Of a stretch of DNA of 64,000 nt, positions 35,758-44,301 are shown one piece after another (the stretch's first letter is position 1; each line of letters opens with the position of its first letter). The notes beneath the pieces were generated by a model that ran no database searches, had not been told where the DNA came from, and saw only the letters and a list, made by a program, of their open reading frames with translations. A program made the translations under genes and the position numbers. The DNA is from Pseudomonas umsongensis (GTDB taxonomy: Bacteria > Pseudomonadota > Gammaproteobacteria > Pseudomonadales > Pseudomonadaceae): positions 436,501 through 500,500 of the forward strand of contig NZ_NIWU01000003.1 of NCBI RefSeq assembly GCF_002236105.1. Reading direction: 5' to 3'.

Positions 35758-36705
35758 TCAACTGGTTTTCGGTTGGTATTCACTCTGCCCCTTCAGCAGG
35801 GCGAATACGATACGAGCGAGCTTGCGAGCCAGCATCACCAAGGCTTGAGTGGTGCTGAAACCCCGATTTCTTTGTTCTTGGTAAAACCCTTTCCAGGCTT
35901 CGGTTCGACTCGCCGACATAGCCGCATTGTGCAGAAGGCGGCGGGCTTCTGGATCGCCTCGCTTGGTCAAACTCCGGCGACCATCTTTTTGCCCTGATTT
36001 TGACACCCGCAAGTCCATTCCAAGAAAGGCGATAAAGGCATCTGCGTTTCGGAAGTCTCCGCGCTGGAACGCCGTGAGCAAGCGCGCGCCAGTCAAAAAT
36101 CCAACCCCTTCAACTTTCAAGCAACGCTTCAACTGCCCCAGCAAACCGGCTTCTTTCAGCTGATCGTTGATCGTCTTTTCGATCAGCGTCTCAAGCTGCT
36201 GCATGGACTTTATTTGCTCGGAAAAAGCAGCCTTCAGCAAGGGCTCATTCGACCAGCTTTGCACTAGGCCGACCCTGGCCTGGACCAAGGCCGCCCGGCG
36301 GCGAAAAAGACTCAGGAGTTGGCGATACAGCGGTGTCGGCGGCGTCCATGGGTGAAGTTCTTCATGCTCGTTCTTCAGATAGCGAGCAAGCAGTTTGGCA
36401 TCCAGTGCATCGGTTTTGGCACGGACCTTCACACCTTCTCGGTAATGTTTGAGCTCATAGCCGCCCACCATGTAAATCACGCAGCCGGCCTCAAAGGCCA
36501 GGTCAGCGAACTCCAGGTGGTAGATGTTGGTGGCTTCAACAGCAATAGCCACACTCCCCGGCAAGTCCTTTAACCACTTGTTGATGCTGATTTTGTTGTT
36601 GGGAATCTCTTCAAGCAGGTCCAGTTCGGCGTGATAAATCACCAATTCTTTCTTGGCGACATCCACGCCCACGATCGGCTTTGAAACAGAAACCGGCATT
36701 GCCAT
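35758..36705 (-). CDS. IS110 family transposase (bridge RNA-guided recombinase)
   Basis: A 315-residue DEDD recombinase. The RuvC-like acidic residues are D15 (IVGVDVAKKEL), E57 (IAVEATNIYH), D99 and D102 (AKTDALDAKLLARY). A coiled region (about 125-185) follows, then the Tnp_20 domain with the serine motif VSKSGQKDGRRSLTKRGDPE (S237 the likely nucleophile) and RRLLHNAAMSASR. It looks intact. GGAGG (36713-36717) precedes the ATG. The gene is transcribed from the long non-coding end. Confidence 0.95.
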   Translation of the reverse strand: MAMPVSVSKPIVGVDVAKKELVIYHAELDLLEEIPNNKISINKWLKDLPGSVAIAVEATNIYHLEFADLAFEAGCVIYMVGGYELKHYREGVKVRAKTDALDAKLLARYLKNEHEELHPWTPPTPLYRQLLSLFRRRAALVQARVGLVQSWSNEPLLKAAFSEQIKSMQQLETLIEKTINDQLKEAGLLGQLKRCLKVEGVGFLTGARLLTAFQRGDFRNADAFIAFLGMDLRVSKSGQKDGRRSLTKRGDPEARRLLHNAAMSASRTEAWKGFYQEQRNRGFSTTQALVMLARKLARIVFALLKGQSEYQPKTS

Positions 36706-36739
36706 AGGTTTTCCTCCGGGATAAGGTTTTAAGCACTTG

Positions 36740-36905
36740 AAGGGCTCACCCAGAGGCGCAGGCTTGTTCCTATCGTCGGTCTAGGCCAGATGCATTCTTT
36801 ATCGGCGCTTGGGTGAAAGGAGGAGGGGCGAACTCTCCCACAGTCTGTACTGCGTCAACAGTCAGAATCGAGCCTTGTCCCTCCTCCTCCCTTCAAGTCC
36901 TACCA
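36740..36905 (-). ncRNA. predicted IS110 bridge RNA with REP-matching target guides
   Basis: The minus strand upstream of the transposase forms two stem-loops by inspection. Loop 1 (stem 36818-36827 with 36879-36888) carries AGGCTCG (36869-36875), identical to the target sequence left of the core, and TGTGGGAG (36835-36842), complementary to the core plus right target CTCCCACA. Loop 2 (stem 36810-36816 with 36746-36752, plus GCGC pairs) carries AGAAT (36794-36798), identical to the element's last 5 bases, and ACAAG (36763-36767), complementary to core plus first bases CTTGT. This is the guide arrangement described for IS110-group bridge RNAs. The exact RNA ends are not known. Confidence 0.72.
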
Positions 36906-36909
36906 TACA

Positions 36910-36927
36910 AGCGAGCCTGCTCGCGAA
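36910..36927. repeat. right part of the REP split by the IS110 element
   Basis: AGCGAGCCTGCTCGCGAA continues the family A REP arm that stops at 35734. The AG at 36910-36911 is the duplicated core. Confidence 0.92.
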
Positions 36928-37042
36928 GGCGTCAGAATAGTCAACCATTAACCTAAGCGTAACAATCCACCCCTCTGCTTGATTGATACCCCCCACCAAC
37001 ACTCCTACTGTGACCCCACGACAGCGAACCCGTGGAGTGGTC
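36928..37042 (+). promoter_or_regulatory. promoter region of the mdc operon
   Basis: The only non-coding DNA between the IS/REP and mdcA, so it should hold the mdc promoter and the binding site of the LysR regulator. I could not identify a convincing -35/-10 pair or an unambiguous LysR box. GTGGAGTGG (37032-37040) precedes the mdcA ATG and can serve as ribosome site. Confidence 0.45.
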
Positions 37043-38713
37043 ATGACAACAACAATATCCCCCGACTCGCGATGGACGCGGCGGCGCAGCGAGAAGCAGC
37101 GACGTCTTGCGCTGGTGCGAGACCTGGCCGACGGTGTGGTGTTGCCCACCGACAAGATCGTGGCGGCGCTGGAGGCGTTGATCCTGCCGGGCGATCGAGT
37201 GGTGCTGGAGGGCAATAACCAGAAGCAGGCGGATTTTCTCTCCCGTTCCCTGGCCAAGGCCGATCCGGGCAAGCTGCATGACCTTCACATGATCATGCCC
37301 AGCGTCGGTCGTTCCGAGCACCTGGACCTGTTCGAGCGTGGCATTGCGCGCAAGCTCGACTTCTCCTTCGCCGGCACCCAGAGCCTGCGCATCAGCCAGT
37401 TGCTCGAAGACGGCCTGCTGGAAATCGGCGCCATCCACACCTACATCGAGCTCTATGCGCGGCTGGTGGTCGACCTGATTCCCAACGTGGTACTCAGCGC
37501 TGGCTTCATGGCCGACCGCGCCGGCAACATCTACACCGGCCCCAGCACCGAAGACACGCCGGCGCTGATCGAACCGGCTGCCTTCAGCGACGGCATCGTC
37601 ATCGTCCAGGTCAATCAACTGGTGGACGATGTCAGTGAATTGCCGCGGGTCGACATTCCCGCCTCTTGGGTCGACTTCGTGGTGGTGGCGGACAAGCCGT
37701 TCTACATCGAGCCGCTGTTCACCCGAGACCCTCGGCACATCAAGCCGGTGCACGTGCTGATGGCGATGATGGCGATTCGCGGGATCTACGAAAAACACAA
37801 CGTGCAATCGCTCAACCACGGCATCGGTTTCAACACGGCCGCCATCGAACTGATCCTGCCGACCTACGGCGAATCCCTGGGCCTCAAGGGCAAGATCTGT
37901 CGCAACTGGACGCTCAATCCCCACCCAACCCTGATCCCGGCGATTGAAAGTGGCTGGGTCGAAAGCGTGCATTGCTTCGGCACCGAACTGGGCATGGAAA
38001 ACTACATCGCCGCCCGGCCCGACGTGTTCTTCACCGGGCGTGACGGCTCGCTGCGCTCCAACCGGATGTTCAGCCAATTGGCCGGGCAATACGCGGTGGA
38101 CCTGTTCATCGGCGCGACCCTGCAAGTCGATGGCGACGGCCATTCTTCGACCGTGACCCGTGGTCGCCTGGCCGGTTTTGGTGGCGCGCCGAACATGGGC
38201 CACGACCCGCGCGGTCGCCGGCACGGCACGCCAGCCTGGCTCGACATGCGCCATACCGACACTGCACAACCCATGCTCGAACGCGGCAAAAAACTGGTGG
38301 TGCAAATGGTCGAGACCTTTCAGGAAGGCGGAAAGCCGACCTTCGTCGAGACCCTCGACGCCATCGATGTGGCGAAAAAAAGCGGCATGCCACTGGCGCC
38401 GATCATGGTCTACGGCGACGACGTCACCCACCTGCTGACCGAAGAAGGCATCGCCTATTTGTACAAGGCCCGCACGCTGCAAGAGCGCCAGGCCATGATC
38501 GCCGCCGTCGCTGGCGTGACCGCCATCGGCCTGCGGCACAACCCCAAGGACACCGCGCGCATGCGCCGCGAAGGCTTGATCGCCTTGCCCGAAGACCTCG
38601 GCATCCGCCGTACCGACGCCACCCGTGAATTGCTCGCCGCCAAAAGCGTAGCGGACCTGGTGGAGTGGTCTGGTGGCCTCTACAACCCGCCCGCCAAGTT
38701 CAGGAGCTGGTAA
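37043..38713 (+). CDS. mdcA: malonate decarboxylase subunit alpha MdcA
   Basis: A 556-residue CoA transferase-type subunit (acetyl-S-ACP:malonate ACP transferase) that swaps malonate onto the carrier protein and releases acetate. VLEGNNQKQADFLSR, the PSVGRSEHLDLFERG region and NHGIGFNTAAIELILPTYGE are typical of MdcA. The frame extends 20 codons upstream, but homologues start at MTTTISPDSRW. It shares one base with mdcB (TAATG). Confidence 0.96.
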   Translation: MTTTISPDSRWTRRRSEKQRRLALVRDLADGVVLPTDKIVAALEALILPGDRVVLEGNNQKQADFLSRSLAKADPGKLHDLHMIMPSVGRSEHLDLFERGIARKLDFSFAGTQSLRISQLLEDGLLEIGAIHTYIELYARLVVDLIPNVVLSAGFMADRAGNIYTGPSTEDTPALIEPAAFSDGIVIVQVNQLVDDVSELPRVDIPASWVDFVVVADKPFYIEPLFTRDPRHIKPVHVLMAMMAIRGIYEKHNVQSLNHGIGFNTAAIELILPTYGESLGLKGKICRNWTLNPHPTLIPAIESGWVESVHCFGTELGMENYIAARPDVFFTGRDGSLRSNRMFSQLAGQYAVDLFIGATLQVDGDGHSSTVTRGRLAGFGGAPNMGHDPRGRRHGTPAWLDMRHTDTAQPMLERGKKLVVQMVETFQEGGKPTFVETLDAIDVAKKSGMPLAPIMVYGDDVTHLLTEEGIAYLYKARTLQERQAMIAAVAGVTAIGLRHNPKDTARMRREGLIALPEDLGIRRTDATRELLAAKSVADLVEWSGGLYNPPAKFRSW

Positions 38714-39588
38714 TGCACGCACTCAACCTGCAACCGAAAACCCTGAGCCTGGCCGAACGCCTGGCGGACCTGGCGGTGGATGCGCTCATCGACGAGGCTG
38801 ACCTGTCGCCAAAACCGGCGTTGGTCGACCGCCGCGGCAATGGCGCCCACACCGATTTGCACCTGGGGCTGATGCACGCCTCGGCGCTGGCCCTGTGGCC
38901 GGCGTTCAAGGAAATGGCGCAAGCCGCTATCGAGATGGGCGAGGTTGGATTGCCGCTGCGCGAGGCGATTGGCCTGATCGGACGTGAAGGCGAACAAGCG
39001 ATGCTCGCCACCACCAACGGCGTGAATACCCATCGCGGGGCCATCTGGGCGCTGGGCCTGCTGGTCGCCGCTGTTGCGCTGGAGCCGCATTCCACCGCCG
39101 CTGGCGCCATCGCCTTGCGAGCGGCACGCCTGGCCTTGCTCGACGACCGTTATGCGCCGCGTCCACTGAGCCACGGTGCGCAAGTCGCCCAACGCTACGG
39201 TGTGCGCGGTGCCCGCGAGGAAGCGCAACTCGGTTTTCCGGCAGTGATTCAACGCGCACTGCCGCAACTCAAGCGCAGCCGCGCTGTCGGCCATGGCGAA
39301 CAGAACGCTCGGCTCGATGCGTTGCTGGCGATCATGACGAATCTGGCTGACACCTGCGTGCTGTACCGCGCCGGTGAGGAAGGCCTGAGCACCATGCAAC
39401 TCGGTGCCCAGGCCGTGCTCGACGCCGGTGGCAGCGCCAGCCTCGCCGGGCGTCGTCGGCTGCATGAGCTGGACCAACAGTTGATCGCATTGAATGCCTC
39501 GCCCGGTGGTGCTGCGGATTTGCTCGCAGCCTGCCTGTTCATCGACCGCATCGAGGCCGGCGACCGCATTACCCAGGGAGCGTTTTAA
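38713..39588 (+). CDS. mdcB: triphosphoribosyl-dephospho-CoA synthase MdcB
   Basis: A 291-residue CitG-family enzyme that joins ATP and dephospho-CoA to make the precursor of the MdcC prosthetic group. Signatures include SPKPALVDRRGNGAHTDL, TNGVNTHRGAIWALGLL and SPGGAADLLAACLFID. The start overlaps the mdcA stop by one base, and the stop overlaps the mdcC start by one base. Confidence 0.95.
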   Translation: MHALNLQPKTLSLAERLADLAVDALIDEADLSPKPALVDRRGNGAHTDLHLGLMHASALALWPAFKEMAQAAIEMGEVGLPLREAIGLIGREGEQAMLATTNGVNTHRGAIWALGLLVAAVALEPHSTAAGAIALRAARLALLDDRYAPRPLSHGAQVAQRYGVRGAREEAQLGFPAVIQRALPQLKRSRAVGHGEQNARLDALLAIMTNLADTCVLYRAGEEGLSTMQLGAQAVLDAGGSASLAGRRRLHELDQQLIALNASPGGAADLLAACLFIDRIEAGDRITQGAF

Positions 39589-39887
39589 TGGAAACCTTAT
39601 CTTTTGAATTCCCCGCCGGGCAGCCGCCACGCGGTCGCACGCTGGTGGGTTGTGTCGGCTCGGGCGATCTGGAAGTGCTGATCGAACCGGGTCAACCCGG
39701 CAAGCTGAGCATCACCGTGCAGACCTCGGTCAACGGCAGCGAGCAACGCTGGCAGCACCTGTTCGCACGGATGTTCGACGGCCAGGTCCCGCCGGCCATG
39801 GACATCGACATCCACGATTTCGGCGCCACCCCCGGGGTAGTCCGCCTGCGCCTGGAACAGGGCTTCGAGGAGATCGGCCATGACTGA
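39588..39887 (+). CDS. mdcC: malonate decarboxylase acyl carrier protein MdcC
   Basis: A 99-residue delta subunit. The prosthetic group (2'-(5''-phosphoribosyl)-3'-dephospho-CoA) attaches to a serine in VGCVGSGDLEVL; here this is S25, the position known in other MdcC proteins. Cytosolic, part of the decarboxylase complex. It overlaps mdcD by 8 bases. Confidence 0.96.
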   Translation: METLSFEFPAGQPPRGRTLVGCVGSGDLEVLIEPGQPGKLSITVQTSVNGSEQRWQHLFARMFDGQVPPAMDIDIHDFGATPGVVRLRLEQGFEEIGHD

Positions 39888-40731
39888 CAGCGCAGCGCTT
39901 CTCAACAAGCACAGCTTCGTTGAACTCGGTGCCCGGCAACGGGCGAAAGCCTTGCTTGATACCGGCACCTTTCGCGAATTGCTCGATCCGTTTCAACGCA
40001 TCATGTCGCCGTGGCTGGCGCGCCAGGGCGTGGTGCCGCAAGCCGATGACGGCGTGGTGATCGCCAAGGGCAGCCTCGACGGATTGCCAGTAGTGATCGC
40101 GGCTATCGAAGGGGCATTCCAGGGCGGCAGTCTCGGTGAAGTCGGAGGGGCGAAAATTGCCGGTGCACTGGAACTGGCTGCCGAGGATAACCGCAAGGGC
40201 ATCCCGACCCGAGCCGTGCTGCTACTGGAAACCGGAGGTGTGCGCCTGCAGGAAGCCAACCTCGGCTTGGCGGCCATTGCCGATATCCATGCGGCGATCG
40301 TCGATTTGCGCCAGTACCAACCGGTGATCGGTGTGGTAGCGGGCAGCGTCGGTTGTTTTGGCGGCATGTCGATTGCCGCCGGTTTGTGCAGCTACCTGCT
40401 GGTGACTCAGGAGGCTCGCCTGGGCCTGAACGGTCCCCAGGTGATCGAACAGGAGGCGGGGCTCGAGGAATACGACTCGCGCGATCGCCCCTTTATCTGG
40501 AGCCTGACCGGCGGCGAGCAACGTTTCGCCACGGGTCTGGTGGATCGCTACGTGGAAGACGACGTGGCGCGGATTCGTCGGCAGGTCGGCGAATTGCTCA
40601 AGCAGGGTTTGCCTGCGCAGCAACGCAGTACTCAGGCCGACCTGTTTCTGCAACGGCTGGCGCGTCTGGACGCCGAGCCGCAAATCGAGCCGGCCACGGT
40701 TCGCGACCTGTATCAAGGAGAGCGCTCATGA
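39880..40731 (+). CDS. mdcD: biotin-independent malonate decarboxylase subunit beta MdcD
   Basis: A 283-residue carboxyltransferase-fold (crotonase-like) subunit that with MdcE decarboxylates malonyl-S-ACP to acetyl-S-ACP. The oxyanion region GSVGCFGGMSIAAGLCSYL and the substrate-pocket stretch EGAFQGGSLGEVGGAKI are visible. Overlaps: 8 bases with mdcC, 4 with mdcE. Confidence 0.95.
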   Translation: MTDSAALLNKHSFVELGARQRAKALLDTGTFRELLDPFQRIMSPWLARQGVVPQADDGVVIAKGSLDGLPVVIAAIEGAFQGGSLGEVGGAKIAGALELAAEDNRKGIPTRAVLLLETGGVRLQEANLGLAAIADIHAAIVDLRQYQPVIGVVAGSVGCFGGMSIAAGLCSYLLVTQEARLGLNGPQVIEQEAGLEEYDSRDRPFIWSLTGGEQRFATGLVDRYVEDDVARIRRQVGELLKQGLPAQQRSTQADLFLQRLARLDAEPQIEPATVRDLYQGERS

Positions 40732-41531
40732 GTTCGTATTCCCTGAGGGGCTTGAACTGGTTCAACGCCTTGAGCGGCGATGCCAGGCCGGTCACTGGTT
40801 TGCCGGCCTCGCTGAAAGTGGCGGATGGATTTGTGGGTGAACAGCCCGCGCGCTTCATCGCCGTGGTGGCCGATCCAGACAACCGGTTCGTGCGTGCCCG
40901 CCATGGTGAAGTCGGGCTGCTCGAAGGCTGGGGCCTGGCCAAGGCGGTGAATGACGTCATCGTTGCCGATCAGGACAAGCTGCAAAAACGCGCCTTGATC
41001 GCCATCGTCGATGTGCCGAGCCAGGCCTACGGGCGCCGCGAAGAAGCCCTCGGTATTCATCAAGCCTTGGCCGGTGCCGCCGACAGTTATGCCCGCGCCC
41101 GGCTGGCCGGTCATGCCGTGATTGGCTTGCTGGTGGGCAAGGCGATGTCCGGGGCGTTTCTGGCTCACGGTTATCAGGCCAACCGCTTGATTGCCCTGCG
41201 CGATCCAGGGGTGATGGTGCATGCCATGGGCAAGGCTTCGGCGGCGCGGGTGACCTTGCGTAGTGTCGAAGAGCTGGAAACCCTGGCCGCCAGCGTGCCA
41301 CCGATGGCCTATGACATCGACAGCTATGCCAGCCTCGGACTGCTCTGGGAAACCTTGGCGGTGCAGCAGATCGAACAGCCCACCTCGGCGGATGTGGCGC
41401 GGGTGAGCGAGTGCCTGACGCAGGCGATTGCCGATGTCGCGCACAAGGGCACTGATTTGAGCGCTCGCCTCGGGGCGGCCAATCGGGCGGCCTCGAGCAA
41501 GGTCCGCCAGTTACTGAGAGAACAATGGTGA
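40728..41531 (+). CDS. mdcE: malonate decarboxylase subunit gamma MdcE
   Basis: A 267-residue partner of MdcD with the second carboxyltransferase half. AIVDVPSQAYGRREEALGIH and GLLVGKAMSGAFLAHGYQA are characteristic. The start at 40728 (MSSYSLRGLNWF) has AAGGAG upstream and overlaps the mdcD stop; the much longer open frame starting at 40353 lies inside mdcD and is rejected. Confidence 0.94.
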   Translation: MSSYSLRGLNWFNALSGDARPVTGLPASLKVADGFVGEQPARFIAVVADPDNRFVRARHGEVGLLEGWGLAKAVNDVIVADQDKLQKRALIAIVDVPSQAYGRREEALGIHQALAGAADSYARARLAGHAVIGLLVGKAMSGAFLAHGYQANRLIALRDPGVMVHAMGKASAARVTLRSVEELETLAASVPPMAYDIDSYASLGLLWETLAVQQIEQPTSADVARVSECLTQAIADVAHKGTDLSARLGAANRAASSKVRQLLREQW

Positions 41532-42145
41532 GCCGGTTTCTGGCCCACGACCTGCTCTGGGGCATGACTCCTCGGCAGCTGCCTGAGGATGCGCCTGCCT
41601 GGGCGGTCGAGTCGATCGGCGCCGGTCAGCCCGTGGTGGTGCGCCGTGCGGTGTCGACGGCGGATCGGATTGCGGTCGGCGTGCGTGGACGTTTACGTGA
41701 ACAGCGCTATGGGACGTCGATGGCAATTGCCGCGGTAACCCGTTGTGTCAGCCCGGAAGCGCTTTGCCACGTCGAGAGCCACCGTGACTTGCCGGCGTTT
41801 GAGGCCTTGGCTCAATTGCGCCCTGTACTCGATGCCTGCGGTTGGGCCTGGGGTGTCAGCGGCAGTGCCGGCTTCGAGTTGGCCAGTGGCGTCGCAGCCT
41901 TGCATGAGGCCAGCGATCTGGATTTGATCCTGCGCACACCACGACCCCTGGCGCGTGTTCAGGCTCGAGAGTTGCTGGCGTTACTCGATACGGCGCCGTG
42001 TGTGGTGGACATGCAATTGCAGACCACGTTCGGCGCTGTCGCCTTGCGTGAGTGGGCGGGTTCTTCCTCTCGGGTTTTGCTCAAGAACGCAACAGGGGCC
42101 TGCCTGGTCGTCGACCCGTGGAACGCGCAGGAGCAGGCAGCGTGA
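41525..42145 (+). CDS. mdcG: malonate decarboxylase holo-ACP synthase MdcG
   Basis: A 206-residue nucleotidyltransferase that attaches the phosphoribosyl-dephospho-CoA group to MdcC. The nucleotidyltransferase metal-binding pattern is in GVSGSAGFELASG followed by ASDLDLILRT. It overlaps mdcE by 7 bases; an in-frame GTG at 41528 is an alternative start. The stop overlaps the mdcH GTG. Confidence 0.92.
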   Translation: MVSRFLAHDLLWGMTPRQLPEDAPAWAVESIGAGQPVVVRRAVSTADRIAVGVRGRLREQRYGTSMAIAAVTRCVSPEALCHVESHRDLPAFEALAQLRPVLDACGWAWGVSGSAGFELASGVAALHEASDLDLILRTPRPLARVQARELLALLDTAPCVVDMQLQTTFGAVALREWAGSSSRVLLKNATGACLVVDPWNAQEQAA

Positions 42146-43053
42146 GCAGTTTGCTGGTGTTCCCGGGGCAGGGTGCGCAGCGGCCGGGCATGCTCCAGGG
42201 TTTGCCTGGGGACACGCTGATCGAGGCCAGCGACCTGTTGGGCGAAGACGTTCGGCGGCTCGATTCTGCACAGGCGTTGCAATCGACAAGGGCGGTGCAG
42301 CTCTGCCTGCTGATCGCCGGTGTGGCGGCTGCGCGGCAGTTGTCATTGCCGGCGGATTACGTCGCCGGGCTGTCCATTGGTGCCTACCCGGCCGCGGTGG
42401 TCGCCGGTGCCCTGGATTTCAGCGATGCGTTGCATCTGGTCAGCCTGCGCGGCGAGTTGATGCAGCAGGCTTATCCACATGGCTACGGGATGACCGCGAT
42501 CATCGGCCTGGAACTGGCGGTGGTGGAGGGCTTGCTGGCCCGGGTTCACAGCGTCGATACACCGGTTTACCTGGCCAATATCAACGCCGATAACCAGGTG
42601 GTGATTGCCGGCAGCGACGCTGGGATGAAAGCGCTGGCCGAGCTGGCAAGGGCGCGTGGGGCGGGGATGGTCAAGCGTCTGGCGGTGAGTGTGCCGTCGC
42701 ACTGCCCGCTGCTGGACGTACCGGCGCAAACCCTGGCCGAAGCGTTCGCCAGGGTGAAGCTGCAAACGCCGAAGATCGGCTACCTGAGCGGCAGTCGCGC
42801 CCGCCCGGTGATCAAGGTTGACGCCTTGCGCGACGACCTGGCCTTCAACATGTGCCGCGTGGTGGATTGGCGCGGCACGGTGCAAAGCGCGTATGAGCGC
42901 GGCGTACGTCTACAGATCGAACTGCCGCCCGGTGCAGTGCTGACCGGGCTGGCGCGCCGGGTCTTCGAACAGGGCACCGTGATTGCGTTCGACGGTGCAA
43001 GGCTCGATACCCTGCAGGCGCTGTTGCGTGAGGAGGGATGTCGCCACCCCTAG
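42142..43053 (+). CDS. mdcH: malonate decarboxylase subunit epsilon MdcH (malonyl-CoA:ACP transacylase)
   Basis: A 303-residue FabD-like transacylase that charges the carrier protein with malonyl from malonyl-CoA to prime the cycle. FPGQGAQRPGML opens the protein, and the active serine is S78 in GLSIGAYPAA. I chose GTG at 42142 because it overlaps the mdcG stop (GTGA) and gives the family N-terminus. The open frame extends further into mdcG but without similarity. Confidence 0.93.
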   Translation: MSSLLVFPGQGAQRPGMLQGLPGDTLIEASDLLGEDVRRLDSAQALQSTRAVQLCLLIAGVAAARQLSLPADYVAGLSIGAYPAAVVAGALDFSDALHLVSLRGELMQQAYPHGYGMTAIIGLELAVVEGLLARVHSVDTPVYLANINADNQVVIAGSDAGMKALAELARARGAGMVKRLAVSVPSHCPLLDVPAQTLAEAFARVKLQTPKIGYLSGSRARPVIKVDALRDDLAFNMCRVVDWRGTVQSAYERGVRLQIELPPGAVLTGLARRVFEQGTVIAFDGARLDTLQALLREEGCRHP

Positions 43054-43116
43054 AGCAACCCTGAGGCTTCGAACAACAAGAACAACATTCGACGATGCAC
43101 TTTGAGGACGACAACA

Positions 43117-43533
43117 ATGATTATTTACGGTGTGGCGCTGCTCGCGATCTGTACGCTGGCAGGGGTGATCATGGGTGACATGCTGGGCGTCCTGCTGGGC
43201 GTAAAATCCAACGTCGGCGGGGTCGGGATCGCCATGATCCTGTTGATCTGCGCGCGGCTGTGGATGCAAAAACGCGGTGGCATGACCAGGGATTGCGAAA
43301 TGGGCGTGGGCTTCTGGGGTGCCATGTACATCCCCGTGGTGGTGGCGATGGCCGCGCAACAGAACGTGGTCACGGCCTTGCATGGCGGTCCGGTGGCGGT
43401 GCTGGCGGCGATCGGTTCGGTGGTGGTCTGCGGCTGCACCATTGCCTTGATCAGCCGGACCCATAAAGGTGAACCCTTGCCCGATGAGCCCACGGAAATT
43501 ACCCCCGTCGGCACACCAGTAGGAGGTCGCTGA
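43117..43533 (+). CDS. madL: malonate transporter subunit MadL
   Basis: A 138-residue membrane protein (MIIYGVALLAICTLAGVIMG at the start) with four predicted segments. With MadM it forms the malonate importer, thought to be sodium-coupled. The start at 43117 has GAGGAC ahead. madM begins 1 base after its stop. Confidence 0.94.
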   Translation: MIIYGVALLAICTLAGVIMGDMLGVLLGVKSNVGGVGIAMILLICARLWMQKRGGMTRDCEMGVGFWGAMYIPVVVAMAAQQNVVTALHGGPVAVLAAIGSVVVCGCTIALISRTHKGEPLPDEPTEITPVGTPVGGR

Positions 43534-43534
43534 T

Positions 43535-44299
43535 ATGTGGGATCTCATCGAGAAAGGCCTGGAACATAACGGCCTGGTCACCGCATTCGCCTTCGTCGGC
43601 GTGATCATGTGGGTGTCGGTCATCCTCTCCAAACGCCTGACCTTCGGACGCATTCACGGCTCAGCGATTGCCATCGTCATCGGCCTGGTGCTGGCCTGGG
43701 TCGGCGGCACCATGACCGGCGGGCAAAAAGGCCTGGCGGACCTGACGCTGTTCTCCGGCATCGGCCTGATGGGCGGCGCAATGCTGCGCGACTTCGCCAT
43801 TGTCGCCACGGCCTTCGAAGTGCAGGCCACCGAAGCGAAAAAAGCCGGGCTGATCGGCGTGATCGCGCTGCTGTTGGGTACGGTGCTGCCGTTCATTGTC
43901 GGCGCATGCATGGCCTGGGTATTCGGTTATCGCGATGCGGTGAGCATGACCACGATTGGCGCGGGCGCGGTGACCTACATCGTCGGGCCGGTGACCGGTG
44001 CGGCGATTGGCGCGACCTCGGATGTGATGGCACTGTCGATCGCCACCGGGTTGATCAAGGCGATCCTGGTGATGGTCGGCACGCCGATGGCGGCGCGCTG
44101 GATGGGCCTGGATAACCCGCGTTCGGCGATGGTGTTCGGTGGCCTGGCCGGTACGGTAAGCGGTGTGACGGCGGGGCTGGCGGCGACGGATCGACGGCTG
44201 GTGCCTTATGGGGCGTTGACGGCGACCTTTCACACCGGGCTTGGGTGCTTGTTGGGGCCTTCGTTGCTGTACTTCATTGTTCGCGGGATTGTTGGCTAA
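43535..44299 (+). CDS. madM: malonate transporter subunit MadM
   Basis: A 254-residue membrane protein with seven or more hydrophobic segments and many glycines (GGTMTGGQKGLADLTLFSGI; GAGAVTYIVGPVTGAAIG). It pairs with MadL. GGAGG (43522-43526) provides the ribosome site. It is the last gene of the mdc-mad operon, followed by a family C repeat. Confidence 0.94.
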   Translation: MWDLIEKGLEHNGLVTAFAFVGVIMWVSVILSKRLTFGRIHGSAIAIVIGLVLAWVGGTMTGGQKGLADLTLFSGIGLMGGAMLRDFAIVATAFEVQATEAKKAGLIGVIALLLGTVLPFIVGACMAWVFGYRDAVSMTTIGAGAVTYIVGPVTGAAIGATSDVMALSIATGLIKAILVMVGTPMAARWMGLDNPRSAMVFGGLAGTVSGVTAGLAATDRRLVPYGALTATFHTGLGCLLGPSLLYFIVRGIVG

Positions 44300-44301
44300 C
44301 T

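Larger units (their letters stand above)
35735..36909 (-). mobile_element. IS110-family insertion sequence inserted in a REP
   Basis: The ends are fixed by the split REP: TGTGGG-AG before the element and AG-CGAGCCTGCTCGCGAA after it, giving a 2-base core (CT in element orientation) on both sides. Length is 1175 bases plus one core. Only 23 bases follow the transposase stop, while 204 non-coding bases precede its start. That matches the IS110 group layout, in which the bridge RNA is encoded upstream of the recombinase. There are no long terminal inverted repeats, as expected for this family. Confidence 0.92.

Noticed and set aside
35498..35848. Small ORFs around the DUF6124-IS interval
   Set aside because: They run across the REP and the IS boundary and have no ribosome site or recognisable protein.
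40353..40727. N-terminal extension of mdcE by 125 codons
   Set aside because: It lies in another frame of mdcD; the start at 40728 with AAGGAG gives the family N-terminus.
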